The translations under genes were made by a program, and so were the position numbers. Positions 27,089-34,470 of a stretch of DNA of 64,000 nucleotides are shown piece after piece; the first letter of the stretch is position 1; each line of letters starts with the position of its first letter. The stretch comes from JBOFOR01 sp051659545 (GTDB taxonomy: Bacteria; Bacillota; Clostridia; Peptostreptococcales; Peptostreptococcaceae): contig NZ_JBOFOR010000239.1 of the NCBI RefSeq assembly GCF_051659545.1, forward strand, positions 15,837 to 79,836, in the 5' to 3' direction. A model generated the notes under the pieces. It made no database searches, had not been told where the DNA came from, and was given only the letters and a program-made list of their open reading frames with translations.

Positions 27089-28216
27089 ATGTTAAATAAG
27101 AAAACGACAGCAGCTGTATGTTTATCTACTTTAGGGATAGTTGTTTCGCCTATGATTTCATTTGCAAATGCAAAAGAAGGAGTAGTAACAACAGGAACAT
27201 TAAACGTAAGAAGTGGACCAAGTACAAGCTATTCAGTAGTAACAAAAGTATATAAAGGTGATAAAATTGAAATATTAGAAACATCTAACGGATGGCATAA
27301 AATAAAATTATCAAATGGCAAAACAGGGTGGTCAAGTGGGGAGTACATAAGTACATCGTCAACTGGAGGAAGTACTACACCATCAACAGGAAAAACAGGA
27401 ACAGTAACAACAGGAACATTAAATGTAAGAAGTGGAGCAAGTACGAGCTATTCAGTAGTAACAAAAGTATATAGTGGAGATAAAGTAGAAATACTAGAAA
27501 GCTCTAATGGATGGTATAAAATAAAATTATCAAATGGAAAAACAGGATGGTCAAGTGCGCAGTACATAAGTACATCATCAACTGGAGGAAGCACTAATCC
27601 AGGAACACCATCAACAGGAAAAACAGGAACAGTAACAACAGGAACATTAAATGTAAGAAGTGGAGCAAGTACAAGTTATTCAGTAGTAACAAAAGTATAT
27701 AGTGGAGATAAAGTAGAAATACTAGAAAGCTCTAATGGATGGTATAAAATAAAGTTATCAAATGGAAAAATAGGATGGGCAAGTTCACAGTACATAAGTA
27801 CATCATCAACTGGAGGAAGTACTGAAGAAAGTAAGCCTTCTCAAGATAAAGTACAAAAAGTAGTAGATTTAGCTCATGATCAAATAGGGAAACCTTATGT
27901 ATGGGGTGCAGAAGGACCGAATAGTTTTGACTGTTCGGGATTAACGTACTATGTTTATAAGCAAGTAGGAGTTACATTACCAAGAGTTTCAAGAGACCAG
28001 TATAGTGCAGGAAAATCAGTAAGTAAATCAGATCTTCAACCTGGAGATTTAATATTCGCTAGTACTGATGGAAGTGGTAAAATAAGTCATGTTGGTATAT
28101 ATGTAGGAAATGGATATATGATACATTCACCTAAGCCAGGAGATGTGGTTCAGAAAAGTAATATGAATAACTCTTACTGGAACAATGCTTACGTAGGGGC
28201 AAGAAGAGTTTTATAA
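27089..28216 (+). CDS. Secreted SH3b x3 - NlpC/P60 peptidoglycan endopeptidase
   Basis: ATG 27089 follows AAAGGAGAT; an in-frame ATG at 27029 has no ribosome-binding site. The 375-residue protein has a signal peptide (to about FANA, residue 28) and three near-identical bacterial SH3 domains (each starting TLNVRSG and ending GWSSxxYIS). These are separated by Ser/Thr/Gly/Pro linkers. A C-terminal NlpC/P60 cysteine peptidase follows, with Cys282 (FDCSGL), His334 (SHVGIY) and His346 (MIHSP). Such enzymes cut D-Glu to diamino-acid bonds in stem peptides during wall remodelling or daughter-cell separation. It is monocistronic. The repeats are nearly identical at DNA level, so repeat number may vary between strains. 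Confidence 0.95.
   Translation: MLNKKTTAAVCLSTLGIVVSPMISFANAKEGVVTTGTLNVRSGPSTSYSVVTKVYKGDKIEILETSNGWHKIKLSNGKTGWSSGEYISTSSTGGSTTPSTGKTGTVTTGTLNVRSGASTSYSVVTKVYSGDKVEILESSNGWYKIKLSNGKTGWSSAQYISTSSTGGSTNPGTPSTGKTGTVTTGTLNVRSGASTSYSVVTKVYSGDKVEILESSNGWYKIKLSNGKIGWASSQYISTSSTGGSTEESKPSQDKVQKVVDLAHDQIGKPYVWGAEGPNSFDCSGLTYYVYKQVGVTLPRVSRDQYSAGKSVSKSDLQPGDLIFASTDGSGKISHVGIYVGNGYMIHSPKPGDVVQKSNMNNSYWNNAYVGARRVL
27185..27830 (+). repeat. Three tandem SH3b-encoding DNA repeats
   Basis: Equivalent points (GTAACAACAGG) occur at 27185, 27404 and 27632, giving periods of 219 and 228 bp. Repeats 2 and 3 are almost identical; repeat 1 is slightly diverged. This suggests recent duplication or gene conversion within the gene. 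Confidence 0.85.
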
Positions 28217-28231
28217 TAATCATAAATATAG

Positions 28232-28262
28232 AAGGCATGATAAAATTATCATGTCTTTTTGT
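28232..28262 (+). terminator. Intrinsic terminator
   Basis: AGGCATGATAA pairs with TTATCATGTCT (one G-U pair), followed by TTTTG; 16 nt after the NlpC/P60 stop codon. Confidence 0.8.
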
Positions 28263-28364
28263 ATATAATTTTTTGTATAATATAGAAATAGGAGTATTAA
28301 AATAAACTATAAATATTGTTTAGAAAAAGCAAGTAAGTTACATTGTAATATTAAGGAGTGAATA

Positions 28365-29819
28365 ATGAATAAATTTAAAGATTTTCAATTAGATAAAGAT
28401 ATATTAAAAGCGTTAAATAATTTACAATATCATAGTCCATCTAAAGTTCAGCAAAAGGTAATACCAAAACTTTTAGACAAAAAAAATATAGTAGTAAAAT
28501 CTAAAACAGGAAGTGGAAAAACTGCAAGTTTTGGAATACCATTGTGTGAGGCTATTGATATAAATGACACAAATGTACAAGCCCTTGTAGTAGTTCCAAC
28601 TAGAGAACTGGCAATTCAAGTAAGTGATGAAATATCTAGTATAGGTAGATTAAAAAAAATCAGATGTAGTGCTATTTTTGGAAAACAACCAATAAAGGAG
28701 CAAATTACAACTTTAAAACAAAGAGTACACGTAGTAGTAGCAACACCAGGAAGAATAATAGATCACATAGAAAGAGGAACTATAAACTTAGAAAATATAA
28801 AATATTTAATAATAGATGAAGCAGATAAAATGTTTAATAAAAGCTTTATTGAACAAGTAGATATTATATTTAATAATTCATGTGAAAGTAAAATTGTAGG
28901 TCTATTTTCAGCTACAATAGATGAAAATATAAAAAGCTTGTGTAACAATTACATGAAAGAATTCGAGTTAATAGAAATTGAAAACCATGAAAATTTAGAT
29001 AAAAAACAAATAGAAGATAAAATAATAAGAACAGAAGAAAGTAATAAATACCAAATTTTAAAAAATTTGATTTATAGTGAAAATCCTGATTCTCTTATTA
29101 TATTTTGCAACACAAGAGACAAAGTAGCAAACTTGTATAGAAAGTTAAAGGAAGATGGATTTTTAGTAGCTCAATTACATGGTGAGATGTCTCAAGATAA
29201 AAGAATATTCGTTGTAAAAGATTTTAAGAATAACAAATTTAATATGCTAGTTAGCACTGATGTAGCATCTAGAGGTATTCATATTGATGATATTTCCTTG
29301 ATAATAAACTATGATGTAACAAGAGATAAAGAAAATTACGTTCATAGAATTGGTAGAACAGGTCGTAAAGATAAATTTGGAAAAGCCATAACTATAGTGA
29401 ATAGTAAAGATGAAAAGTACCTTAAAGAAATAGAAGGATATACAGGATATACAATACAAGAGATAGATTATATCGATGAAGAAAAAATAAAGCAAGGAAA
29501 AATAAATCTTGAAGAAAAAAAGAAGGATATTTTAAAGAAAAGAAAAAATAAAACAATAGAAAAGAAAATTCATAGTGAAGTGACTAGACTTTATTTAAAC
29601 GGTGGTAAGAAGAAAAAGATAAGAGTAATAGATATAGTAGGCGCTTTTAGCAATATAGAAGGTATAAGTAATGAAGATATAGGGGTTATAAATGTAGGGG
29701 ATTTATGTTCTTATGTTGACATACTGAATGATAAAGGCGATAAAATACTTAGAAAGTATAAAGAAATAAGTATAAAGAAAAAATTAGTAAAGATAAAAAG
29801 AGATAACCAAGGAGAATAA
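28365..29819 (+). CDS. dbpA: DEAD-box RNA helicase, DbpA-like
   Basis: A 484-residue DEAD-box helicase with Q-motif, Walker A (SKTGSGKT), PTREL, TPGR, DEAD, SAT, and HRIGRTGR motifs over residues 1-365. The C-terminal 75 residues (VTRLYLNGGKKKKIRVIDIV followed by GAF) form the DbpA-type RNA-binding domain (PF03880) that recognises hairpin 92 of 23S rRNA. It is therefore expected to act in assembly of the large ribosomal subunit. The ribosome-binding site is AAGGAG, 8 nt before the ATG. The stop codon is two nucleotides from the start of a RelA/SpoT-domain gene whose ribosome-binding site lies within the dbpA end, implying translational coupling. Confidence 0.93.
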   Translation: MNKFKDFQLDKDILKALNNLQYHSPSKVQQKVIPKLLDKKNIVVKSKTGSGKTASFGIPLCEAIDINDTNVQALVVVPTRELAIQVSDEISSIGRLKKIRCSAIFGKQPIKEQITTLKQRVHVVVATPGRIIDHIERGTINLENIKYLIIDEADKMFNKSFIEQVDIIFNNSCESKIVGLFSATIDENIKSLCNNYMKEFELIEIENHENLDKKQIEDKIIRTEESNKYQILKNLIYSENPDSLIIFCNTRDKVANLYRKLKEDGFLVAQLHGEMSQDKRIFVVKDFKNNKFNMLVSTDVASRGIHIDDISLIINYDVTRDKENYVHRIGRTGRKDKFGKAITIVNSKDEKYLKEIEGYTGYTIQEIDYIDEEKIKQGKINLEEKKKDILKKRKNKTIEKKIHSEVTRLYLNGGKKKKIRVIDIVGAFSNIEGISNEDIGVINVGDLCSYVDILNDKGDKILRKYKEISIKKKLVKIKRDNQGE

Positions 29820-29821
29820 AT

Positions 29822-30685
29822 ATGTCACTTAATAAAGCCGAGTTTTTGAGAGAATACAAAATAGAAGAAAATTTTTTAACTGAAAACAATATAGAGTGGG
29901 AAGATTTAGAAGCAATATATTATGACTACAACCAATATAGAAAAAGCTATGAAACACAAGCTGATTTGATAGCAAATATTTTAAGGGGTCATAAAAAAGT
30001 GCACTCTGTAAAAACTCGTATCAAGGATGAAAAAAACTTAATAGAAAAGATAATAAGAAAAACAGAGGATAGAAGAGAAAAATATGGAGAAAACTTTAAG
30101 CTTACTGTAGATAATTATAAAAACGAAGTGACTGACTTAGTAGGTATAAGAGTAATTCATATATTTAAAGAAGATTGGGAAGAAATACATGATTTTATAA
30201 GTTTAATGTGGAATGTTAATGAAATAGTAGCAAATATAAGAGCAGGAGATAACACTAAAAAATTTGAAGAACTAGGTATTGAAGTATGTTCAAGGTTATC
30301 AGGATATCGATCAGTACATTATTTAGTGGAGTCTTACCCAACCACAGAAAAGGTTATAACAGAAGTTCAAGTAAGAACAATATTTGAAGAAGGCTATGGA
30401 GAAATTGATCATCAGTTAAGGTATTCATTAGATGAAATACCAGAGATACTTGAACAAAACCTAATGCTTCTTAATAGAATTGCAGGTAGCTCTGATGAAA
30501 TGGCATCCCTTATAAATTTACTAAGTAAAAGTTTTAATGAAATAGAGAACAAATATGAAGAAAAGATAAATGAAAAGAATGATGAAATATTAAGCTTAAA
30601 AAATGAAATAAATAGTAGTTCTTCTATTTCTGAAAAAGAAAAAGAAATATTTATAAATAAGATAGAAAATATTATGAGTAAATAG
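29822..30685 (+). CDS. RelA/SpoT-domain small alarmone synthetase-like protein
   Basis: A 287-residue protein with a central RelA_SpoT synthetase domain (PF04607). Key elements are present: HSVKTRIKDEKNLIEKIIRK (substrate-binding basic helix), DLVGIRVIH, GYRSVHY and EVQVRTIFEEGYGEIDHQLRY. There is no HD hydrolase domain and no TGS/ACT regulatory region, so it is a single-domain synthetase of (p)ppGpp or a related nucleotide. The last 60 residues are charged and probably coiled-coil. Its start is two nucleotides after dbpA, with AAGGAG as ribosome-binding site. The pairing links ribosome biogenesis with alarmone signalling. Whether it makes ppGpp, pGpp or another product cannot be told. Confidence 0.85.
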   Translation: MSLNKAEFLREYKIEENFLTENNIEWEDLEAIYYDYNQYRKSYETQADLIANILRGHKKVHSVKTRIKDEKNLIEKIIRKTEDRREKYGENFKLTVDNYKNEVTDLVGIRVIHIFKEDWEEIHDFISLMWNVNEIVANIRAGDNTKKFEELGIEVCSRLSGYRSVHYLVESYPTTEKVITEVQVRTIFEEGYGEIDHQLRYSLDEIPEILEQNLMLLNRIAGSSDEMASLINLLSKSFNEIENKYEEKINEKNDEILSLKNEINSSSSISEKEKEIFINKIENIMSK

Positions 30686-30697
30686 TGTAATAAAAAT

Positions 30698-30749
30698 AAA
30701 CCCCTTACATATAGAAAATTAATAAAATAATTTTATATGTGGGGGTTTT
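30698..30749 (+). terminator. Terminator-like hairpin containing the next gene's ribosome-binding site
   Basis: AAACCCC with TTACATATA (30698-30713) pairs with TATATGT plus GGGGGTTT (30734-30748); the T-run is TTTT directly before the ATG at 30750. The GGGGG in the right arm is also the only plausible Shine-Dalgarno sequence of the next gene. The loop is about 20 nt of A/T. Confidence 0.65.
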
Positions 30750-31388
30750 ATGCAAAATTTACAGATTAAAATAAATGAGCTAGAATCTAACATAATAGAA
30801 AAAGACTTAAATAAAATAAAAAAAAATAAGTTAAAACCAATATCTCAGAAAGACACAAAAGACAAAAGTGAAATAAATATAAAAAAATACAACTACTATG
30901 TGAAGTTAAGTAAAAAAATAAAAAAATATATAGAAGAGTGTAATTACTATACTATTAATATAAAACATGATAGATATAATAATATAGTATGCTTGGTGAC
31001 CAAATTTAATATAGCTGAAATGGAAGTAAGTATGCCAATAGACATAAGAGTTATGAATGGTCATTTGAAAGATACTTATATGAAATGTTCTTATTACAAT
31101 CAAGGAGAATGTGGATTATTATATATAGATGAATTTATGGCAGGAAAACCTGGTTATGGATATGGAAGTTTATTATTAAGCAACTTAAAAAATATTATAG
31201 AAAGTATAAATGCTAATATTAATAAGTGTAATATTAAAGAAAAATGTAATTTTAAAGAAATTAAGGTAGTGAAGGGCAAATCATTTCCGTATAATGGAAT
31301 TATTAGTCAAGGAAATTTAAATAAGCTATATATTAAGCATGGATTTGATATAGATTGTAGAAATAATATGAATATGGAAATTAAGTAG
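30750..31388 (+). CDS. GNAT-like hypothetical protein (212 aa)
   Basis: A 212-residue protein with a lysine-rich, probably coiled N-terminal 60 residues. Its C-terminal half resembles a GNAT acetyltransferase: a beta strand (CGLLYIDEFMAG) leads into KPGYGYGSLLLSNL, which has the GxGxG acetyl-CoA pyrophosphate-binding pattern, and the end has LYIKHGFDID, a usual GNAT final strand-helix. The resemblance is to the fold, not to a named enzyme. Its start sits on the 3' flank of a terminator-like hairpin that hides the ribosome-binding site, so expression is probably low or conditional. It precedes the sigma-54 activator by 22 nt and could be cotranscribed with it. Confidence 0.6.
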   Translation: MQNLQIKINELESNIIEKDLNKIKKNKLKPISQKDTKDKSEINIKKYNYYVKLSKKIKKYIEECNYYTINIKHDRYNNIVCLVTKFNIAEMEVSMPIDIRVMNGHLKDTYMKCSYYNQGECGLLYIDEFMAGKPGYGYGSLLLSNLKNIIESINANINKCNIKEKCNFKEIKVVKGKSFPYNGIISQGNLNKLYIKHGFDIDCRNNMNMEIK

Positions 31389-31410
31389 ATAGACTTTAAA
31401 GGGGGGGCCC

Positions 31411-32805
31411 ATGAGGAAAGAAGTTTACAATGAAGTTATTGAAAAAATAATAGAAAGCATAGATGAAGGAATACATTTTATTGATAAAGACGGCAATACA
31501 ATTATATACAATAGTTCTATGGCTAAATTAGAAAGAATGGATAAAAATGATGTTTTAAATAAAAATTTTAAAGAAGTAGCTTTGACTATGGAAATAAATA
31601 ATAGCACCTTGTTACAAGTTCTAAAAAATAAAAAGCCTATAAAAAATAATGTTCAAAGATATTTAAACAAAGATGGAAAAGAAATAACTACTATAAATAC
31701 TACAATTCCAATAATAGTAGGTAATGAACTTGTAGGAGCTCTTGAAACATCTAAAGACATGACGCAAATACAGACTCTTTCGGAACAAATTTTAAAACTT
31801 AAAGAACTTAAAAATATAAATAAACATAATCCAGAAAAATTAGGATACAATTTTGAGGATATAATAGGAGAAAGTGAGCCAATAAATAAAGCTCTCAAAA
31901 TATCAAAAAAAGCAGCAAATAGTGATGCCACTGTTCTTATCTATGGAGAAACAGGAACTGGAAAAGAGCTTATAAGCCAATCTATACATTACGATAGTAA
32001 AAGAGCCAATCAACCTTTTATAGCACAAAATTGTGCAGCTCTTCCTGAAAGTTTACTTGAGGGTATTTTATTTGGTACTGTAAAAGGTGGGTTTACAGGT
32101 GCAGTAGATAGACCTGGATTATTTGAACAAGCAAATAAGGGAACTTTGTTGCTAGATGAGATAAACTCTATGCCACTACAACTTCAAGCTAAACTATTAA
32201 GAGTATTACAAGAAGGCTATGTGAGAAGGATTGGAGGAACAAAGGATATACCTGTAGATGTAAGGGTAATAGCTACTACAAATGAAAATCCTGTAGATAT
32301 ATTAAGTGAAGGAAAAATAAGAAAGGACTTATACTATAGATTAAATGTAATATATATTCAAATTCCTCCTTTAAGAGAGAGAGGTAATGATATTGTATTA
32401 CTTTCAAATAAGTTTATAGAAAAATACAATAAAAAATTAGAAAAAGATGTTAGATATATATCAGAAAAAGGAATAAAAATGCTTAGAAATCATTATTGGC
32501 AGGGCAATGTTAGAGAACTTGAAAATACTATATATTCTAGTATGAGTATGATGGAAGATGAAAAAGTTTTAACTGAAGATATGATAAACATAAATGAGTA
32601 TAAATCTAATTCAGCAGAAAATTTATATATTGTAGACATTGAATCTAAACCTTTAGAGTGGATAGTTGCAGATATTGAAGAAAGATACATATATGAAGCT
32701 TTAGAAAAAACAGACAATAACGTAACCAAAGCTGCAGCAATACTTGGACTAGGTAGACAAAACTTGCAATATAAGATGAGAAAATATAGTATTAAATTAA
32801 AATAA
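31411..32805 (+). CDS. Sigma-54-dependent activator (PAS-AAA+-HTH), probable regulator of the ornithine operon
   Basis: A 464-residue enhancer-binding protein. A PAS sensor domain spans about residues 1-125 (ESIDEGIHFIDKDGNTIIYN). The AAA+ domain has Walker A GETGTGKE, the sigma-54 contact loop GGFTGA (instead of the common GAFTGA), Walker B TLLLDEIN and the sensor/arginine segment YYRLNVI. A Fis-type helix-turn-helix ends the protein (NNVTKAAAILGLGRQNLQYK). The layout resembles RocR, the arginine/ornithine regulator of Bacillus. It lies directly upstream of the ornithine operon, separated by probable binding palindromes and a sigma-54 promoter. The PAS domain presumably senses ornithine or a related amino acid; that is an inference. 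Ribosome-binding site: AAAGGGGGGG. Confidence 0.93.
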   Translation: MRKEVYNEVIEKIIESIDEGIHFIDKDGNTIIYNSSMAKLERMDKNDVLNKNFKEVALTMEINNSTLLQVLKNKKPIKNNVQRYLNKDGKEITTINTTIPIIVGNELVGALETSKDMTQIQTLSEQILKLKELKNINKHNPEKLGYNFEDIIGESEPINKALKISKKAANSDATVLIYGETGTGKELISQSIHYDSKRANQPFIAQNCAALPESLLEGILFGTVKGGFTGAVDRPGLFEQANKGTLLLDEINSMPLQLQAKLLRVLQEGYVRRIGGTKDIPVDVRVIATTNENPVDILSEGKIRKDLYYRLNVIYIQIPPLRERGNDIVLLSNKFIEKYNKKLEKDVRYISEKGIKMLRNHYWQGNVRELENTIYSSMSMMEDEKVLTEDMININEYKSNSAENLYIVDIESKPLEWIVADIEERYIYEALEKTDNNVTKAAAILGLGRQNLQYKMRKYSIKLK

Positions 32806-32821
32806 GATTACCTAGGGTCAC

Positions 32822-32835
32822 GCAAAAAAATTTGC
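32822..32835 (+). promoter_or_regulatory. Probable activator-binding palindrome (UAS)
   Basis: GCAAAAAAATTTGC resembles the RocR-type site (TGCAAA, N4-5, TTTGCA). Related half-matching sites follow: GCAAAATTTAATGC (32843-32856) and GCAAATTTT (32873-32881). They lie roughly 140-200 bp upstream of the sigma-54 promoter, a usual enhancer distance. Confidence 0.6.
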
Positions 32836-32946
32836 AATAAGAGCAAAATTTAATGCACTTTATAGATAATTAGCAAATTTTTTTGAAAAATTAACCAAAT
32901 AAAAAATATTTATAGGAAAATAAAATTTAATACATATAAAAAAATT

Positions 32947-32989
32947 AAGGAAAAACCTAGTTATTTAAAAGTTAACTAGGTTTTTCCTT
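32947..32989 (+). terminator. Intrinsic terminator of the sigma-54 activator gene
   Basis: AAGGAAAAACCTAGTTA (32947-32963) is exactly mirrored by TAACTAGGTTTTTCCTT (32973-32989), 17-bp arms and a 9-nt loop. It separates the activator's transcript and binding sites from the sigma-54 promoter just downstream. Confidence 0.85.
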
Positions 32990-33013
32990 GATTTATTTTT
33001 AAAAAAAACAATT

Positions 33014-33031
33014 TTGGCATAGATTGTGCTT
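33014..33031 (+). promoter_or_regulatory. Sigma-54 promoter of the ornithine operon
   Basis: TTGGCATAGATTGTGCTT has GG (33016-33017) and GC (33028-33029) separated by exactly 10 nt, matching the -24/-12 consensus TGGCAC, N5, TTGCW with small deviations. It lies about 45 nt before the ord start codon. Confidence 0.75.
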
Positions 33032-33074
33032 TATAAAAAGACAGAAGAATTAATAAAAATAAGGGGGCTTTATA

Positions 33075-34139
33075 ATGAGAAACGTTAAAGTAGGAATTTG
33101 GGGATTTGGAGCTATGGGAAGCGGAATGGCAAAAATGCTTCTTAAAAAGAAAGGGATAGAAATAGTAGCTGTATGCGATATGCATCCAGAAAGAGTAAAC
33201 AAAAGCATATATGAAGTATTAAAAGCTGAAAGAGGAGAAAGACCAGACGTAATAATAAAAGCTGATGCAAGTGAAGTATTTACTGAAAAATGTGCGGACA
33301 TAGTATTATTAGCTACAGACTCTTTTACAAAAGGTGCTTTTGATAAAATAAAATTAATACTTGAAAGAAAAATAAATGTAATATCTACAGCTGAAGAAAT
33401 GGCCTATCCAAAAGCGCAAGAGCCAGAACTAGCTAAACAAATAGATGAAATAGCAAAAGCAAACGGAGTAAGTGTATTAGGAACAGGAATAAATCCAGGA
33501 TTTGTACTTGATTTATTAATATTAGCTTTAACAGGAACTTGCGAAGAAGTTGACTACATAAAAGCATCTAGAGTAAATGATTTATCTCCATTTGGGCATG
33601 CAGTTATGGAAGAGCAAGGCGTAGGAGTAACTAGAGAAGTATTTGAAAAAGGTATAGAGGATGGATCAATAGCAGGACACGTAGGATTCCCAGAGTCTAT
33701 AAGAATGATAACTGATGGAATAGGATGGAATTTAGAAAAAATAGATCAAACTAGAGAACCAATAATGAGTAATGTATATAGAAAGTCAGAGTATGCTGAG
33801 GTTCAACCTGGAAATGTAGCGGGATGTAGACAATGTGGATACGGGTATGTAGATGGTCAAATGAAAATAGAAATGGAACATCCACAACAAATACTACCTC
33901 ATTTAGAAGGTCAATCTACAGGTGACTATGTAACTATAAAAGGAATACCAAACATAGATTTACAAATAACACCAGAAATACCAGGAGGAATAGGAACAAT
34001 AGCTATGTGTGTAAACTCTATACCTCACGTAATAAATGCAATACCAGGATTAAAAACAATGTTAGATATACCAGTTCCAAGAGCAATAATGGGAGACATT
34101 AGAGAGTTAGTATTATTAGAAGAAGAAGTAGAAGCTTAA
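33075..34139 (+). CDS. ord: 2,4-Diaminopentanoate dehydrogenase
   Basis: A 354-residue NAD(P)-dependent dehydrogenase with an N-terminal Rossmann motif (GFGAMGSGMA, residues 10-19), resembling dihydrodipicolinate-reductase-type folds. It matches Ord of the Clostridium sticklandii ornithine pathway. It oxidatively deaminates (2R,4S)-2,4-diaminopentanoate to 2-amino-4-oxopentanoate. It is the first gene of a seven-gene operon behind the sigma-54 promoter, with AAGGGGG as ribosome-binding site. A cluster of cysteines in GCRQCGYGY (about residues 251-259) is notable. Family assignment is strong because all partner genes of the pathway follow in order. Confidence 0.93.
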   Translation: MRNVKVGIWGFGAMGSGMAKMLLKKKGIEIVAVCDMHPERVNKSIYEVLKAERGERPDVIIKADASEVFTEKCADIVLLATDSFTKGAFDKIKLILERKINVISTAEEMAYPKAQEPELAKQIDEIAKANGVSVLGTGINPGFVLDLLILALTGTCEEVDYIKASRVNDLSPFGHAVMEEQGVGVTREVFEKGIEDGSIAGHVGFPESIRMITDGIGWNLEKIDQTREPIMSNVYRKSEYAEVQPGNVAGCRQCGYGYVDGQMKIEMEHPQQILPHLEGQSTGDYVTIKGIPNIDLQITPEIPGGIGTIAMCVNSIPHVINAIPGLKTMLDIPVPRAIMGDIRELVLLEEEVEA

Positions 34140-34158
34140 TATAGAGGAGATATATAAT

Positions 34159-34470
34159 ATGGATGCTAAATGTGGTGATTGGGTAATAATACACAACACA
34201 GTTTTAAATCCTAGTCAAAGAGCTCCACAAGTTCCAGAGGACACTAAAAGTGTTCCTTTGGAAATGTGGGTTAAAGGATTTATAGATAAAGACGCAAATA
34301 TAGGAGATTTAGTAAAAGTAACTACAATAACAGGTAGAGTAGAAGAAGGTAATTTATTACAAGTAAATCCTTATTATACTCATGATTACGGAAAGTGTAT
34401 ACCAGAGTTACTTCAAATAGGAATGCAGGCAAGAGAAATTCTATTTGGAGGTGAAGAGAATGAGAGATAA
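34159..34470 (+). CDS. ortA: 2-Amino-4-oxopentanoate thiolase, alpha subunit
   Basis: A 103-residue small subunit beginning MDAKCGDWVIIHNTVL, with the RAPQVPEDTKSVPLEMWVKG region typical of OrtA. Together with OrtB it cleaves 2-amino-4-oxopentanoate with CoA to alanine and acetyl-CoA. The ribosome-binding site GAGGAGAT lies 19 nt after ord. Its end overlaps the start of ortB by 11 nt, indicating translational coupling and equimolar synthesis. Assignment rests on position in the operon and size. Confidence 0.92.
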   Translation: MDAKCGDWVIIHNTVLNPSQRAPQVPEDTKSVPLEMWVKGFIDKDANIGDLVKVTTITGRVEEGNLLQVNPYYTHDYGKCIPELLQIGMQAREILFGGEENER

